A DNA stretch of 64,000 bases from Chryseobacterium senegalense (GCA_001403755.1 CYUH01000012.1:62001-126000); one strand, 5' to 3'. Shown: positions 26,612-36,251, numbered from the stretch's first letter. Notes: generated from the letters alone by a model not told the origin. A program made the numbers and translations.

Positions 26612-26941
26612 TTATTTACCGCCCAGAAGCACCATTTCATCTACTCTGATTTCGGTGATGTAATGTTTGATTCCTTCTTTATCGTCCCAGCTTCGGTACA
26701 CTATTTTGCCTTCTACCGCGATTTCTTTGCCTTTTTCGACATATTTTTCTACAATATCAACCAATTTTCCGTTGAATACCAAATTATGCCATTGGGTTTC
26801 TTCCACTTTTTCGCCGAGTGCGTTGGTGTAAAAATCGCTGGTTGCGAGACTTACTTTTCCAATTCTTCCGTTGTCGAATTTTACAAATTCTACATCTTTT
26901 CCTGTTCTACCAATCAAGGTAACTTTGTTTCTTAGTGACAT
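26612..26941 (-). CDS. ssb: Single-stranded DNA-binding protein, short form
   Basis: A 109-residue OB-fold SSB: MSLRNKVTLIGRTGKDVEFV at the N-terminus, and WHNLVFNGKLVDIVEKYVEKG in the middle. It ends at VLLGGK directly after the OB fold. The usual flexible tail and acidic tip (DDDIPF-like), which recruits repair and replication proteins, is missing. Another full-length SSB may exist elsewhere in the genome. This short form is common in flavobacteria and could be a stress or recombination variant. Confidence 0.9.
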   Translation of the reverse strand: MSLRNKVTLIGRTGKDVEFVKFDNGRIGKVSLATSDFYTNALGEKVEETQWHNLVFNGKLVDIVEKYVEKGKEIAVEGKIVYRSWDDKEGIKHYITEIRVDEMVLLGGK

Positions 26942-27174
26942 GGCTTTAAAATTTTTAATTAAACATTAGAAACGGGTCTCACTGATTTTCCCCGAATCTC
27001 TGGTGCAAAGTTTCACCGGTTGGCAAAATTTAGTCGGTAACAAACTATTTAATATCGTTTGTAGTCGTTTGCATCAAATATGTAACTAAAAATCAGCTTA
27101 TTAAAAATTCACTTTACTTGGATTTTGTTACATCAAAAATTCCGTTTTTTCAGGATTTACCTTAAAGATTTAAA

Positions 27175-27182
27175 TATATTTG
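27175..27182 (+). promoter_or_regulatory. -7 box of the oxidoreductase gene (TATATTTG)
   Basis: TATATTTG fits TAnnTTTG and is 16 bases from ATG 27199. No clear -33 TTG at normal spacing. Confidence 0.5.
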
Positions 27183-27198
27183 TAAAAAATAATAGACA

Positions 27199-28254
27199 AT
27201 GCAAGTAGTAAAAGTAGGTTTGTGCGCTTTTGGAATGAGTGGAAAAGTTTTTCACGCGCCGTTTGTAAAAGAACATCCCGGATTTTTTTTATCCGCAGTA
27301 GTGGAAAGAAATAGACAAGAATCTAGAACAAAATATCCCGAATCCACATTATACCGTTCTGTGGAGGAGATGTTGCAATCTGATGTCGATGTGGTGGTGG
27401 TGAATACGCCCGTTCAAACCCATTACGAATATGCAAAAATGGCTCTGAATGCCGGTAAAAACGTGATTGTCGAAAAACCATTTACCACAAATGTTGCGGA
27501 AGCGCAGGAATTGGTGGAACTTGCCGAAGAAAAGAATCTGTTCTTAAGTGTTTATCAGAACCGCAGATTCGATCGGGATTATCAGCAGGTCAGGAAAGTA
27601 TTATCGGAAGGATATTTAGGAAACATCAAAGAAGTAGAAATCCGGTTTGACCGCTTCCGTACAAATCCCAGTGCTAAAGTTCACAAAGAAGATCCCGCAA
27701 AGCCGGGTTCCGGTACCTTGCATGATTTAGGCGCTCACCTCATCGATCAGGCGATGCAGCTTTTCGGCACTCCCGAAAAACTTTTCGCCGATGTATTTTC
27801 AATGAAAGGAGCTGCTTTTGCCAATGATTATTTTGAAGTTTTGCTCTATTATAAGAATGATTTACGAGTACGGTTGAAGTCCTCAGTTTTTAGCAAAGAA
27901 GCTCATTATGCTTACACAATACATGGGGACAAAGGAAGTTTCTTACAAAAAAGAACCGACGAACAGGAAAGCGAACTGGTTGCAGGAGCAATTCCTGTTT
28001 TCGGGGAAGACTGGACAAAACCTTTAACAGAAAATGATGGGATTCTGAATTATATAAATGAAAACTCCGAATCTGAAAGAATATTAACCAAAAGCGAACC
28101 TGGTAATTACATGAACTACTATCAACAAATATACGAGCACATCGTTTTCCAGCAACCATTGCCGTCTCCTGGCGCTGAAATTATCATCAACATGAAACTG
28201 ATTGAAGCAGCAGAAGAAAGTTCGCGAAGTGAACGGGTAACCCTAATTAAATAA
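27199..28254 (+). CDS. Gfo/Idh/MocA family oxidoreductase
   Basis: A 351-residue NAD(P)-dependent dehydrogenase. The N-terminal Rossmann fold has the glycine-rich loop GLCAFGMSGKVFHAPFV and the family motif VEKPF near 95. The C-terminal domain holds the catalytic GTLHDLGAHLIDQA with the conserved Asp and His. Such enzymes oxidise sugars, inositol or related compounds. The substrate cannot be read here. It is monocistronic, read from the box at 27175. Confidence 0.9.
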   Translation: MQVVKVGLCAFGMSGKVFHAPFVKEHPGFFLSAVVERNRQESRTKYPESTLYRSVEEMLQSDVDVVVVNTPVQTHYEYAKMALNAGKNVIVEKPFTTNVAEAQELVELAEEKNLFLSVYQNRRFDRDYQQVRKVLSEGYLGNIKEVEIRFDRFRTNPSAKVHKEDPAKPGSGTLHDLGAHLIDQAMQLFGTPEKLFADVFSMKGAAFANDYFEVLLYYKNDLRVRLKSSVFSKEAHYAYTIHGDKGSFLQKRTDEQESELVAGAIPVFGEDWTKPLTENDGILNYINENSESERILTKSEPGNYMNYYQQIYEHIVFQQPLPSPGAEIIINMKLIEAAEESSRSERVTLIK

Positions 28255-28298
28255 GGCTAACTGATACATCAACCACTATTTAAACAAAAGTTGCTAAG

Positions 28299-28329
28299 TT
28301 TGTTCTTAAGGACTAAATTATTACCTTTG
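28299..28329 (+). promoter_or_regulatory. Promoter of the signalling operon
   Basis: TTTG (28299-28302), 19 bases, TACCTTTG (28322-28329): a near-perfect Bacteroidota promoter. The first ATG (28368) follows after a leader of about 35 bases. It probably drives all six genes up to 35249. Confidence 0.75.
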
Positions 28330-28367
28330 GAAACTTATCCCATTTTTACCTAAATTTATTTTTGATA

Positions 28368-29513
28368 ATGATTCTAATTGTAGATGATGCTCCTGAGAAT
28401 ATTATATCTTTGAAAAAGGTACTCGAGAAAAATGATTTTGAGGTTGATACCGCATCTTCAGGGGAGGAAGCATTAAAAAAAATTCTAAAAAAATCCTACG
28501 TCCTAATCATTCTGGACGTGCAAATGCCCGGAATGGATGGATTTGAAGTAGCGGAAGCCATTTCCGGTTACAGCCGAGCCAAAGAAACCGCTATCATATT
28601 TCTTTCTGCAGCGAGCGCAAATCTAAATTTAATTACTAAAGGATACTCTTCCGGCGGTCTCGATTACATCAGCAAACCGGTGGACATCAATATCCTTTTG
28701 CTTAAAGTGAAAACTTTTTATCGGATTTATGAGCAAAGCCGCGCATTGAACGAAATGCAAACCGCACTTCGCGAAGAAATCGAGTTTCGGAAAGAAGCCG
28801 AAAGAAAAAAAGACGAATTCATCAGTATCGCAAGTCACGAACTGAAAACACCGATGACGAGTATCAAAGGATACATTCAACTTTTGGAAAGAAGTTTGGA
28901 TAAAAACGACCTCGAAACAGTGCGAACCCGACTTCATAAAGTCCAGAATCAAGTTGAAAAACTCCATTTATTGATCGCCGATTTGCTTGATATCTCGAAA
29001 ATTGAAAGTGGAAAACTGAAATTCAACAAGAAATATTTCGAATTCGATGGTTTGGTTTCGCACATTGCTGAAATTATGCAACAATCGAATCCACAGGTTA
29101 AAATCATTAGAAAAAATAAAGTTGAAGCCCAAATCTATGCAGACGAAATGCGAATTGAGCAGGTGATTATCAATTTCATGACTAACGCCATCAAATATGC
29201 GCCTGATTCGGATGAAATCCATATCAGTTCAGAACTGAAAGGGAACAATCTTTGCTTTTCGGTGAAGGATTTTGGAATCGGCATGTCGCCGGAACACCAG
29301 CAAAAAATATTTGATAAATTTTACCGAATCGAAGAAACATCAGCCCGTTTCCAAGGTTTGGGAATCGGCTTATACATTTGCCAGGAAATTATCGAGAGAC
29401 ACAACGGAATCATCGGGGTCAACAGTGTTCTTGGTGAAGGTTCGGAGTTTTATTTTACAATTCCCCTAAATCCTGAAAAGGAAGAAATTAAAAACGAAAA
29501 CAATGAGTTTTAA
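28368..29513 (+). CDS. Hybrid histidine kinase: receiver then HisKA/HATPase
   Basis: A 381-residue protein with receiver first, then kinase. The receiver has Asp 6 and 7, the phospho-acceptor Asp 50 in LDVQMPG and Lys 103 in SKP. A short coiled linker leads to HisKA with SHELKTP (His 157) and the HATPase with N box NFMTNAIKYAP, G1 DFGIGM and G2 GLGIGLY. No sensor or membrane domain is present, so input probably comes through phosphorylation of its receiver. ATG 28368 is preferred to the TTG at 28362. The gene overlaps the next by 11 bases, so both are translationally coupled. Confidence 0.92.
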   Translation: MILIVDDAPENIISLKKVLEKNDFEVDTASSGEEALKKILKKSYVLIILDVQMPGMDGFEVAEAISGYSRAKETAIIFLSAASANLNLITKGYSSGGLDYISKPVDINILLLKVKTFYRIYEQSRALNEMQTALREEIEFRKEAERKKDEFISIASHELKTPMTSIKGYIQLLERSLDKNDLETVRTRLHKVQNQVEKLHLLIADLLDISKIESGKLKFNKKYFEFDGLVSHIAEIMQQSNPQVKIIRKNKVEAQIYADEMRIEQVIINFMTNAIKYAPDSDEIHISSELKGNNLCFSVKDFGIGMSPEHQQKIFDKFYRIEETSARFQGLGIGLYICQEIIERHNGIIGVNSVLGEGSEFYFTIPLNPEKEEIKNENNEF

Positions 29514-32500
29514 AAAAAATCTATTTTTCGGACTTGGATTATCACTTTTGCTGTTATTTATAAGTTCACTCGCCTCGTACATCAGCATCCGTAACCTTAT
29601 CGAAAGCTCTGAAATGGTTCGGAGCAGCAATCGGGTGATCAAAAATCTAGACATTACCCTTTCTCTGCTTAAAGACGCCGAAACCGGACAAAGAGGATAT
29701 CTTTTAACAGGAAAAAAACAATTCCTGAATCCTTATCTCGAAGCTAAAAAAAATATTGAAGTACAAATCGATAAAGTTTCTAAACAAATTTCTGCAACGC
29801 CCACTCAAAAAGGTAATTTCGAAAACCTTAAGAAATATACTTATTTGCGTTTGCAAATTCTGGACAATAATCTGAAGAGCAAAACCACGAAAAATTATAT
29901 TGATCCAAAACTCTTGGATCTTGGTAAACAATATATGGATAATGTTCGGGCAATAGTGCTCAAAATGCAAGAAGAGGAACAAATCGTTCTTGCATCCCGA
30001 ACCGAAACCATGAAGAAGTTTGCTTCGTACACGCCACTTCTCATTGTCCTTTCCGCGTTGCTCGCGATTTCCATAACCTTGTCTTTTTTCAGAAAAGTAT
30101 CCAATGACTTCAACGAAAAAACAAGACTTACCGAGGAACTAGAACAAAAAAATGAAGAAACGCAAAACCGCCTGATTGCCATAGAAAATGTTGCGGCAAA
30201 AATTTCTGCGGGCAATTATGATATTATTTCGGATTCCTTTGCAGTACAAAACCTTGGAAACGTAGCTGTACCATTAAATAAAATGGCGCAGTCTCTTCAA
30301 TCTTCATTTAATGCACTTCAGGAAAGAGAATGGCTTAGCACTTCAATTGCCCAACTGAACGATAAAATGATGGGCGACAAAAGCATTGAAAAACTAGCTT
30401 CCGACGTTCTGAATCAGCTTACCGGTAGTACTGAAAGTCATGTAGCTGCGATTTATCTTCAAGGTGAAGATAACCGTTTGCACCTTGCCGGAAGTTATGC
30501 TTTGGCAGATCATAACTCCAGAAAACCATTGCAGATTGGTGAAGGAATTGCCGGAGAAGCGTTCCGTTCCGAAAAACAAATTGTGGTTCAAAATATTCCT
30601 GATGATAATCTCACAATAAGTTTTGCCACCGGAAATACCAAACCAAAAAATATCGTCGCAGTACCTATTACGCGCTATAATCTTCCGCTTGGTGTGATTG
30701 AATTGGGAGCGATGCACAACTATCTGCCGCATCAACTTGAGTTTTTGAATGCAGTTGCCGGCAATATCGGCCTCGCTTTTTTCAGTGCCCAAAGCAGAAT
30801 TAAAATGCAGGAACTTCTGGAAGAAACCCAAGCACAATCCGAAGAATTACAAACACAACATTCTGAATTAGAAAATATTAATGCAGAATTAGAAGCTCAG
30901 TCTCAAAAACTTCTCGCTTCGGAGGAGGAACTTCGCGTACAGCAAGAAGAATTAATGCAAAGCAACCAAGAACTCGAAGAACGAACGAGTCTTTTGGAAG
31001 AAAAAAACATGCTTATCGAGCAGCATAATATCGAAATTCAGCAGAAATCCATCGAATTGGAGCAAAGCACCAAATATAAATCGGAATTTCTTGCCAATAT
31101 GTCTCACGAATTGCGAACGCCGCTGAACTCTATCCTGTTGCTTTCCAAACTCATGACAGAAAGCGACGATCTCGACGAACAATATGTGGAATATGCTGAA
31201 GTGATGCAAAGTTCCGGGCAAGGACTTTTAACATTGATTGATGAAATTCTGGATCTCTCGAAAATTGAATCCGGCAAAATGATTTTGGAAATAGAGGAAG
31301 TTCCGCTTCAAGAAATAACCACCGATATGAAAATGATGTTCGGTGCCATTGCTAAAGACAAAAATCTTTCTTTAAACATCGAAACTTTACCGAAAACTAC
31401 TCCAATTTTAAAAACCGACAAACTTCGATTAGAGCAAATCCTGAAAAATTTACTTTCAAACGCGATCAAATTTACTGCGGTAGGAAGTATTACCTTAAAA
31501 GTTTCTAATGACGAGTCGAAAAAAAATGTAATTTTCAAGGTAATCGATACCGGTATCGGAATAGCACAGGATAAGCTGAAAATGATCTTTGAAGCCTTCC
31601 AACAAGCAGATGGTTCTACCCAAAGAAAATACGGCGGAACAGGACTTGGTCTATCCATCAGCCGTGAATTAGCAAGACTTCTCGGTGGAGAAATTTCATT
31701 AAAAAGTACTGAAGGCGTAGGAAGTGAATTCACCTTAACCCTGCCGATAGAAATGATGGAAAACCAAGAAACGACCATTTCTGAAGAGCCAAAAACACTT
31801 CCGACGCCTCCGCAAATCGAAGAAAAACAAGAGAATAATCAACCTGAAAGATTCGTCGCTCAAAAAATTCCGCAACCGATTGAAGATGATCGCGATCAAA
31901 TTCAGGAAGGCGATAAAGTAATTTTGATTATTGAAGATGATACGGCTTTTGCCAAAATTCTTCGCGATTTTTCCAGAACTAAAAATTACAAAGTAATAGT
32001 GGCTGTACGCGGCGATGTGGGAATCGAAATGGCGCAACATTACAAACCGTTGGCAATTTTGCTCGACATTCAACTTCCGATCATGGATGGTTGGCAAGTG
32101 ATGGAAGCATTGAAATCGAACCCTAAAACCAAACCGATTCCGGTTCACATTATGTCTTCGATGAAGTTTAAGCAGGAAAGCCTACTTCGAGGCGCTGTGG
32201 ATTTCATCAATAAACCATTCGCCTTAGAACAAATGCAGGAAATTTTCATTAAACTTGAAAATGCTCTGAATCGTTCACCAAAAAAGGTGCTGATCGTAGA
32301 AGAAAATGAGCAACACGCGAAAGCTTTAAGTTACTTTTTGGCCGAAAATAATATCACCACGGATATTGTAATAAGCGTTTCCGACAGCATTGAATCTCTT
32401 CAGAATAAAGAAATCGATTGTGTAATTCTCGACATGGGAGTTCCGGATAGAACCGCTTATGAAACTCTGGAAACCATTAAACAAAACAAAGGAATAGAAA

Positions 32501-33096
32501 ATTTACCCATCATCGTATTCACAGGGAAAAACCTTTCGAAGGGCGAAGAAAATAGAATCAAAAAGTACGCAGATTCTATTGTGGTAAAAACTGCTTATTC
32601 TTACCAAAGAATTTTAGATGAAGCGGGGCTTTTCCTGCATTTAGTGGAAGAAAAACACAAGAAAAATCACAATTCAAATTCCCATTATAAAGACGAAGGC
32701 GAAATGAGAAACATCCTGAAAGGGAAAACCGTTTTAATCGCCGACGATGATGTGCGAAATATTTTCTCACTGACCAAAGTTCTGGAAATGCACGGAATGA
32801 AAGCTATTCCGGCAATGGATGGAAAAGAAGCTTTAAAAGTATTAAATGAAAACCCAATCATAGATGTGGTTTTAATGGACATGATGATGCCTGAAATGGA
32901 CGGCTACGAAAGCATCCGCGAGATCAGATCATCTTATAAATTCAAAAATTTGCCTGTTTTGGCAGTAACTTCCAAAGCGATGATGGGCGATCGTGAAAAA
33001 TGCATTGCAGTGGGAGCTTCCGATTATATTTCGAAACCTGTCGATGTAGATCAGCTGGTTTCTTTGCTACGCGTTTGGTTATATGATAAAATTTAA
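29503..33096 (+). CDS. Hybrid sensor kinase: CHASE3, GAF, HisKA, HATPase, three receivers
   Basis: A 1197-residue membrane kinase. In order: membrane segment at 8-28, periplasmic CHASE3 domain with DAETGQRGYLLTG near 58-70, second membrane segment near 175-195, a GAF domain near 270-430, a long Glu/Gln-rich coiled coil near 435-525, HisKA with MSHELRTPLN, HATPase with NLLSNAIKFT and GGTGLGLS, then three receivers. The first (Asp in LLDIQLP) and third (LMDMMMP) look intact. The middle one has EEN in place of the acidic Asp pair (VEENEQ) but keeps LDMGVP. This is a phosphorelay hub whose signal is unknown. The coiled coil is where CheB/CheR-linked kinases are modified in some models. Confidence 0.93.
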   Translation: MSFKKNLFFGLGLSLLLLFISSLASYISIRNLIESSEMVRSSNRVIKNLDITLSLLKDAETGQRGYLLTGKKQFLNPYLEAKKNIEVQIDKVSKQISATPTQKGNFENLKKYTYLRLQILDNNLKSKTTKNYIDPKLLDLGKQYMDNVRAIVLKMQEEEQIVLASRTETMKKFASYTPLLIVLSALLAISITLSFFRKVSNDFNEKTRLTEELEQKNEETQNRLIAIENVAAKISAGNYDIISDSFAVQNLGNVAVPLNKMAQSLQSSFNALQEREWLSTSIAQLNDKMMGDKSIEKLASDVLNQLTGSTESHVAAIYLQGEDNRLHLAGSYALADHNSRKPLQIGEGIAGEAFRSEKQIVVQNIPDDNLTISFATGNTKPKNIVAVPITRYNLPLGVIELGAMHNYLPHQLEFLNAVAGNIGLAFFSAQSRIKMQELLEETQAQSEELQTQHSELENINAELEAQSQKLLASEEELRVQQEELMQSNQELEERTSLLEEKNMLIEQHNIEIQQKSIELEQSTKYKSEFLANMSHELRTPLNSILLLSKLMTESDDLDEQYVEYAEVMQSSGQGLLTLIDEILDLSKIESGKMILEIEEVPLQEITTDMKMMFGAIAKDKNLSLNIETLPKTTPILKTDKLRLEQILKNLLSNAIKFTAVGSITLKVSNDESKKNVIFKVIDTGIGIAQDKLKMIFEAFQQADGSTQRKYGGTGLGLSISRELARLLGGEISLKSTEGVGSEFTLTLPIEMMENQETTISEEPKTLPTPPQIEEKQENNQPERFVAQKIPQPIEDDRDQIQEGDKVILIIEDDTAFAKILRDFSRTKNYKVIVAVRGDVGIEMAQHYKPLAILLDIQLPIMDGWQVMEALKSNPKTKPIPVHIMSSMKFKQESLLRGAVDFINKPFALEQMQEIFIKLENALNRSPKKVLIVEENEQHAKALSYFLAENNITTDIVISVSDSIESLQNKEIDCVILDMGVPDRTAYETLETIKQNKGIENLPIIVFTGKNLSKGEENRIKKYADSIVVKTAYSYQRILDEAGLFLHLVEEKHKKNHNSNSHYKDEGEMRNILKGKTVLIADDDVRNIFSLTKVLEMHGMKAIPAMDGKEALKVLNENPIIDVVLMDMMMPEMDGYESIREIRSSYKFKNLPVLAVTSKAMMGDREKCIAVGASDYISKPVDVDQLVSLLRVWLYDKI

Positions 33097-33107
33097 AAAT
33101 ACTGAGT

Positions 33108-33482
33108 ATGAATAGCAGTCAGAAAATCCTCATCATCGATGATGACAGCAAAAACATTTTCGCGCTGAATGCAGTTCTTAAAGCCCGAAAATATCACTGT
33201 CTTTCAGCACTCAGTGCCAAAGAAGGTTTGCAGATCCTTTCGGGAAACGATTCGATCGGAGTGGTTTTAATGGATATGATGATGCCCGAAATGGATGGTT
33301 ATGAAGCGATCGCGAAAATGAAAACTGATGAACAACTGAAAGAAATTCCCGTAATAGCCATCACCGCACAAGCGATGACCGGCGACCGCGAAAAATGTCT
33401 CTATGCTGGCGCAGACGGATATCTATCTAAACCCGTCGATGTTGATGAATTGGTAAAAATGCTCAAACATATAATCCATTAA
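33108..33482 (+). CDS. Single-domain response regulator (REC)
   Basis: A 124-residue stand-alone receiver: acidic IIDDDS at the N-terminus, phospho-acceptor Asp in LMDMMMPEMDGYEA near 57, Thr in AITAQAM and Lys in SKPVDVDE. There is no output domain. It closely resembles the third receiver of the upstream hybrid kinase, so it is probably a duplicated relay partner. It lies 11 bases after the kinase gene. Confidence 0.93.
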   Translation: MNSSQKILIIDDDSKNIFALNAVLKARKYHCLSALSAKEGLQILSGNDSIGVVLMDMMMPEMDGYEAIAKMKTDEQLKEIPVIAITAQAMTGDREKCLYAGADGYLSKPVDVDELVKMLKHIIH

Positions 33483-33487
33483 AAAAC

Positions 33488-34306
33488 GTGAACTCCGAAC
33501 ACAGCGACATCTATCTCGAAACCCTACTCGGCGATATCCTGGAAGTCTATGGTTATGATTTTACGGGATATTCTCGTGCTTCGCTCAAGCGGCGAATTGT
33601 GCGGCTTTATCAGCTGGATCATTTTGTGAGTTTCGCTGAATTTCGCTACAAAATAAGAACAGAGCCCGGGTATTTTAAAAGATTTCTGGAAGAAGTTACG
33701 ATCAATGTAACGGAAATGTTCCGAGATCCTTCTTTTTATAAAACTTTAAGGACAGAAATCCTTCCCAAACTTGGCACTTATCCGTTCATCAGAATTTGGG
33801 TGGCCGGTTGCAGTACAGGCGAAGAAGCTTACTCGATTGCGATTTTCTTGCAAGAACTCAACTTGTTGCATAAATCTCTGATTTACGCCACCGACATCAA
33901 CAGTGCAGTGCTCGAAAATGCTGCTCAAGCGATGATTCCTTTAAGTAAAATAAAATTCTACACCGAAAATTATATCGCCGCAGGCGGTAGTGAACAATTT
34001 TCGGATTATTATGCCGCCAATTATTCGCTCGGTAAATTGAAAGACGAATTGAAATCGAAAATCATTTTTTCTACGCATAATTTGGTTACGGACAATTCTT
34101 TCAATGAATTTCAACTCATACTTTGTCGAAATGTGATTATCTATTTCGACAGGCCATTGCAAAATACCGTTTTTGAACTTTTCGATAATAGTTTGGAGAA
34201 GCGTGGTTATTTGGCATTAGGAACGAAAGAAACTTTGGATTTTTCATCAATTTCTAAAAATTATGAAAGATTAAAAGGAGAAAAAATCTGGCGTAAAATA
34301 CAATAA
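33488..34306 (+). CDS. CheR-type glutamate O-methyltransferase
   Basis: A 272-residue CheR-family protein with a GTG start. The N-terminal helical domain precedes the SAM-binding domain with FRDPSFY, VAGCSTGEEAYSIAI and LILCRNVIIYFD, all family motifs. CheR methylates glutamates of chemoreceptors with S-adenosylmethionine. No receptor, CheA or CheW gene is in the window, so the target is probably the kinase coiled coil next door. It starts five bases after the receiver gene stop and is followed by CheB. Confidence 0.9.
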   Translation: MNSEHSDIYLETLLGDILEVYGYDFTGYSRASLKRRIVRLYQLDHFVSFAEFRYKIRTEPGYFKRFLEEVTINVTEMFRDPSFYKTLRTEILPKLGTYPFIRIWVAGCSTGEEAYSIAIFLQELNLLHKSLIYATDINSAVLENAAQAMIPLSKIKFYTENYIAAGGSEQFSDYYAANYSLGKLKDELKSKIIFSTHNLVTDNSFNEFQLILCRNVIIYFDRPLQNTVFELFDNSLEKRGYLALGTKETLDFSSISKNYERLKGEKIWRKIQ

Positions 34307-34308
34307 AA

Positions 34309-34875
34309 ATGGAAAATTGCAGCGCATTAATCATTGGCGGATCAGCAGGAAGCATCGAGGTTTTACTGAAGATATTGCCCGGGCTTAATTCTTTTCTGGA
34401 TTTCCCAATTGTGATTGTATTGCATCGAAAATCCGGGAAGGACAATATCCTGACCGATATTTTATCCACCAAAACACAACTGCGGGTAAAAGAACTTGAA
34501 GAAAAAGAAAAAATAAAACCTGCCACGATTTATCTTGCACCTCCGAATTATCACACCTTAATCGAGGCTGATCAAACTTTTTCACTCGATGCTTCCGAGA
34601 AAGTGAATTTCTCAAGACCTTCCATCGATGTCACTTTTGAAAGTGCTGCGGAAGTTTTTAAAAATAATCTTGTCTGTTTGCTGCTTTCCGGAGCCAATAA
34701 CGATGGCACAGAAGGACTGAAAAAAGTTAAACATAAAGGCGGAAAAGTGATCATTCAAAACCCCAATTCGGCCATTGTAAGATATATGCCCGAATTCGCA
34801 ATAGAACACGTAAACCCCGATGCAGTCTTGGACGATTCAGAAATGGCTGCATATATAAATAAGCTTTCAAAATAA
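34309..34875 (+). CDS. CheB-type protein-glutamate methylesterase, no receiver
   Basis: A 188-residue CheB catalytic domain without the usual N-terminal receiver. The triad is visible: Ser 12 in GGSAGS, His 39 in VLHR and Asp 132 in SGANNDGTEG. Removing methyl groups added by CheR is the known role, with the same unknown target. Lacking its own receiver, it must be controlled otherwise, perhaps by the next gene's receiver protein, whose ATG overlaps its stop codon by one base. Confidence 0.9.
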   Translation: MENCSALIIGGSAGSIEVLLKILPGLNSFLDFPIVIVLHRKSGKDNILTDILSTKTQLRVKELEEKEKIKPATIYLAPPNYHTLIEADQTFSLDASEKVNFSRPSIDVTFESAAEVFKNNLVCLLLSGANNDGTEGLKKVKHKGGKVIIQNPNSAIVRYMPEFAIEHVNPDAVLDDSEMAAYINKLSK

Positions 34876-35249
34876 TGAATCCTACCACAGCAAAAAAAAT
34901 ATTTATCTTCGACGATAATCTGGAAATTCTGGAACTGTGCACCGAAATTCTTGAAGATTTGGGTTGCCAAGTAAAAACCTCGCCCACAACAAATAATGTG
35001 GAACGACAAGTCTCGGATTTTATGCCGGATCTTATTTTCATGGACAATTGGCTTCCTGACATCAGCGGGATTGAAGCTACAAGAATGTTAAAATCTAACG
35101 AAAATTTAAAAAATATACCTATTCTCTATTTTTCGGCAAACAGCAATATTGATGCATTAGCCAAAGAAGCAGGTGCTGATGATTATCTGGCTAAACCTTT
35201 CGATATCGACCAATTTGAAGAAGTTGTCAAAAAATATATCGGAGCATAA
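34875..35249 (+). CDS. Single-domain response regulator (REC), last gene of the signalling operon
   Basis: A 124-residue receiver. FIFDDN at the N-terminus has the acidic pair, the acceptor Asp is in FMDNWLPDISG (Asp near 54) and Lys is in AKPFDIDQ. No output domain is present. The ATG shares one base with the CheB stop, so the two are made together. It differs in sequence from the first single receiver and may be the missing regulatory half of the short CheB. Confidence 0.9.
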   Translation: MNPTTAKKIFIFDDNLEILELCTEILEDLGCQVKTSPTTNNVERQVSDFMPDLIFMDNWLPDISGIEATRMLKSNENLKNIPILYFSANSNIDALAKEAGADDYLAKPFDIDQFEEVVKKYIGA

Positions 35250-35279
35250 TCTCTCAAAATCAATACTGATAATCCCAAG

Positions 35280-36251
35280 ATGACCATTAAAAACAATACT
35301 CCCGAGAAAACACGACTTCATCTTCGCAATAAAAACCGTGAACCGTATGATCTGGAAGCCTTAAAAAAAGTCGTTCCCGAACTCGAGCAACATCTTAAAC
35401 CCAATAAATACGGTGCGGAATCCGTGGATTTTGCTAAACCTGAAGCGGTAAAATTGCTCAATCAAGCGTTGCTGAGTCATTATTACGGAATAAAAAACTG
35501 GGATTTTCCGGATGAAAATCTTTGTCCGCCGATTCCGGGAAGAGCAGATTATCTGCATTATATCGCGGATCTTTTGCAACAAACCAACTTCGGAAATTTG
35601 CCTGAAGGAAACAAAATTACCGCTTTAGACATCGGCGTTGGAGCCAATTGCATCTATCCCATCATCGGGGTTACCGAATATGGCTGGAATTTCATAGGTT
35701 CAGATATTGATCCAAAATCTGTAGAAACGGCTAAAAAAATAGTGGCATCAAACGACAGTTTAGCGGGCAAAATCGAGATGAAATTACAACAAAATTCCGA
35801 CGCGTTTTTTGAGGGAATTATTGGTGAAAACGACAAAGTAGATCTCACTTTTTGCAATCCCCCATTTCATTCCTCTGTCGAAGATGCGGAAAAAGGAACG
35901 CAAAGAAAATTAAAAAATCTTACCGGGAAAAAACCTCAAAAAGCAACGCTCAACTTCGCAGGAATCAGCAATGAATTGGTTTATGAAGGTGGAGAAGCTG
36001 CTTTTATCCACAAAATGATTCGCGAAAGCAAACAATTCTCAGAGGATGTTTTTTGGTTTTCAACATTAGTTTCTAAACAAAGCAACCTGAAAGGAATCTA
36101 CAAGCTCCTCAACGAAATGGAAATTGTGCAAATAAAAACCATTCCGATGGGAACAGGAAACAAAAGTACCCGGATCATCGCTTGGAGCTATCTTTCGAAA
36201 GCCAAACAACAAGAATGGCGAGAAAAAAAATGGATTGGCAAAAACAAATAA
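35280..36251 (+). CDS. rlmF: 23S rRNA (adenine-1618-N6)-methyltransferase
   Basis: A 323-residue methyltransferase matching RlmF, which makes m6A1618 in 23S rRNA. The SAM motif is LDIGVGANCIYPIIG near 119-133 and the amino-methyltransferase motif is NPPFHSS near 195. The family's other regions (WDFPDENLCPPIPGRADYLH, GTGNKSTRIIAW) are present. It follows the signalling operon by 30 bases but is unrelated to it in function; read-through is possible. Confidence 0.93.
   Translation: MTIKNNTPEKTRLHLRNKNREPYDLEALKKVVPELEQHLKPNKYGAESVDFAKPEAVKLLNQALLSHYYGIKNWDFPDENLCPPIPGRADYLHYIADLLQQTNFGNLPEGNKITALDIGVGANCIYPIIGVTEYGWNFIGSDIDPKSVETAKKIVASNDSLAGKIEMKLQQNSDAFFEGIIGENDKVDLTFCNPPFHSSVEDAEKGTQRKLKNLTGKKPQKATLNFAGISNELVYEGGEAAFIHKMIRESKQFSEDVFWFSTLVSKQSNLKGIYKLLNEMEIVQIKTIPMGTGNKSTRIIAWSYLSKAKQQEWREKKWIGKNK

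Noticed and set aside
28368-35249. Chemotaxis operon
   Set aside because: CheB and CheR are present but no CheA, CheW or methyl-accepting receptor, so it is a kinase phosphorelay system instead.
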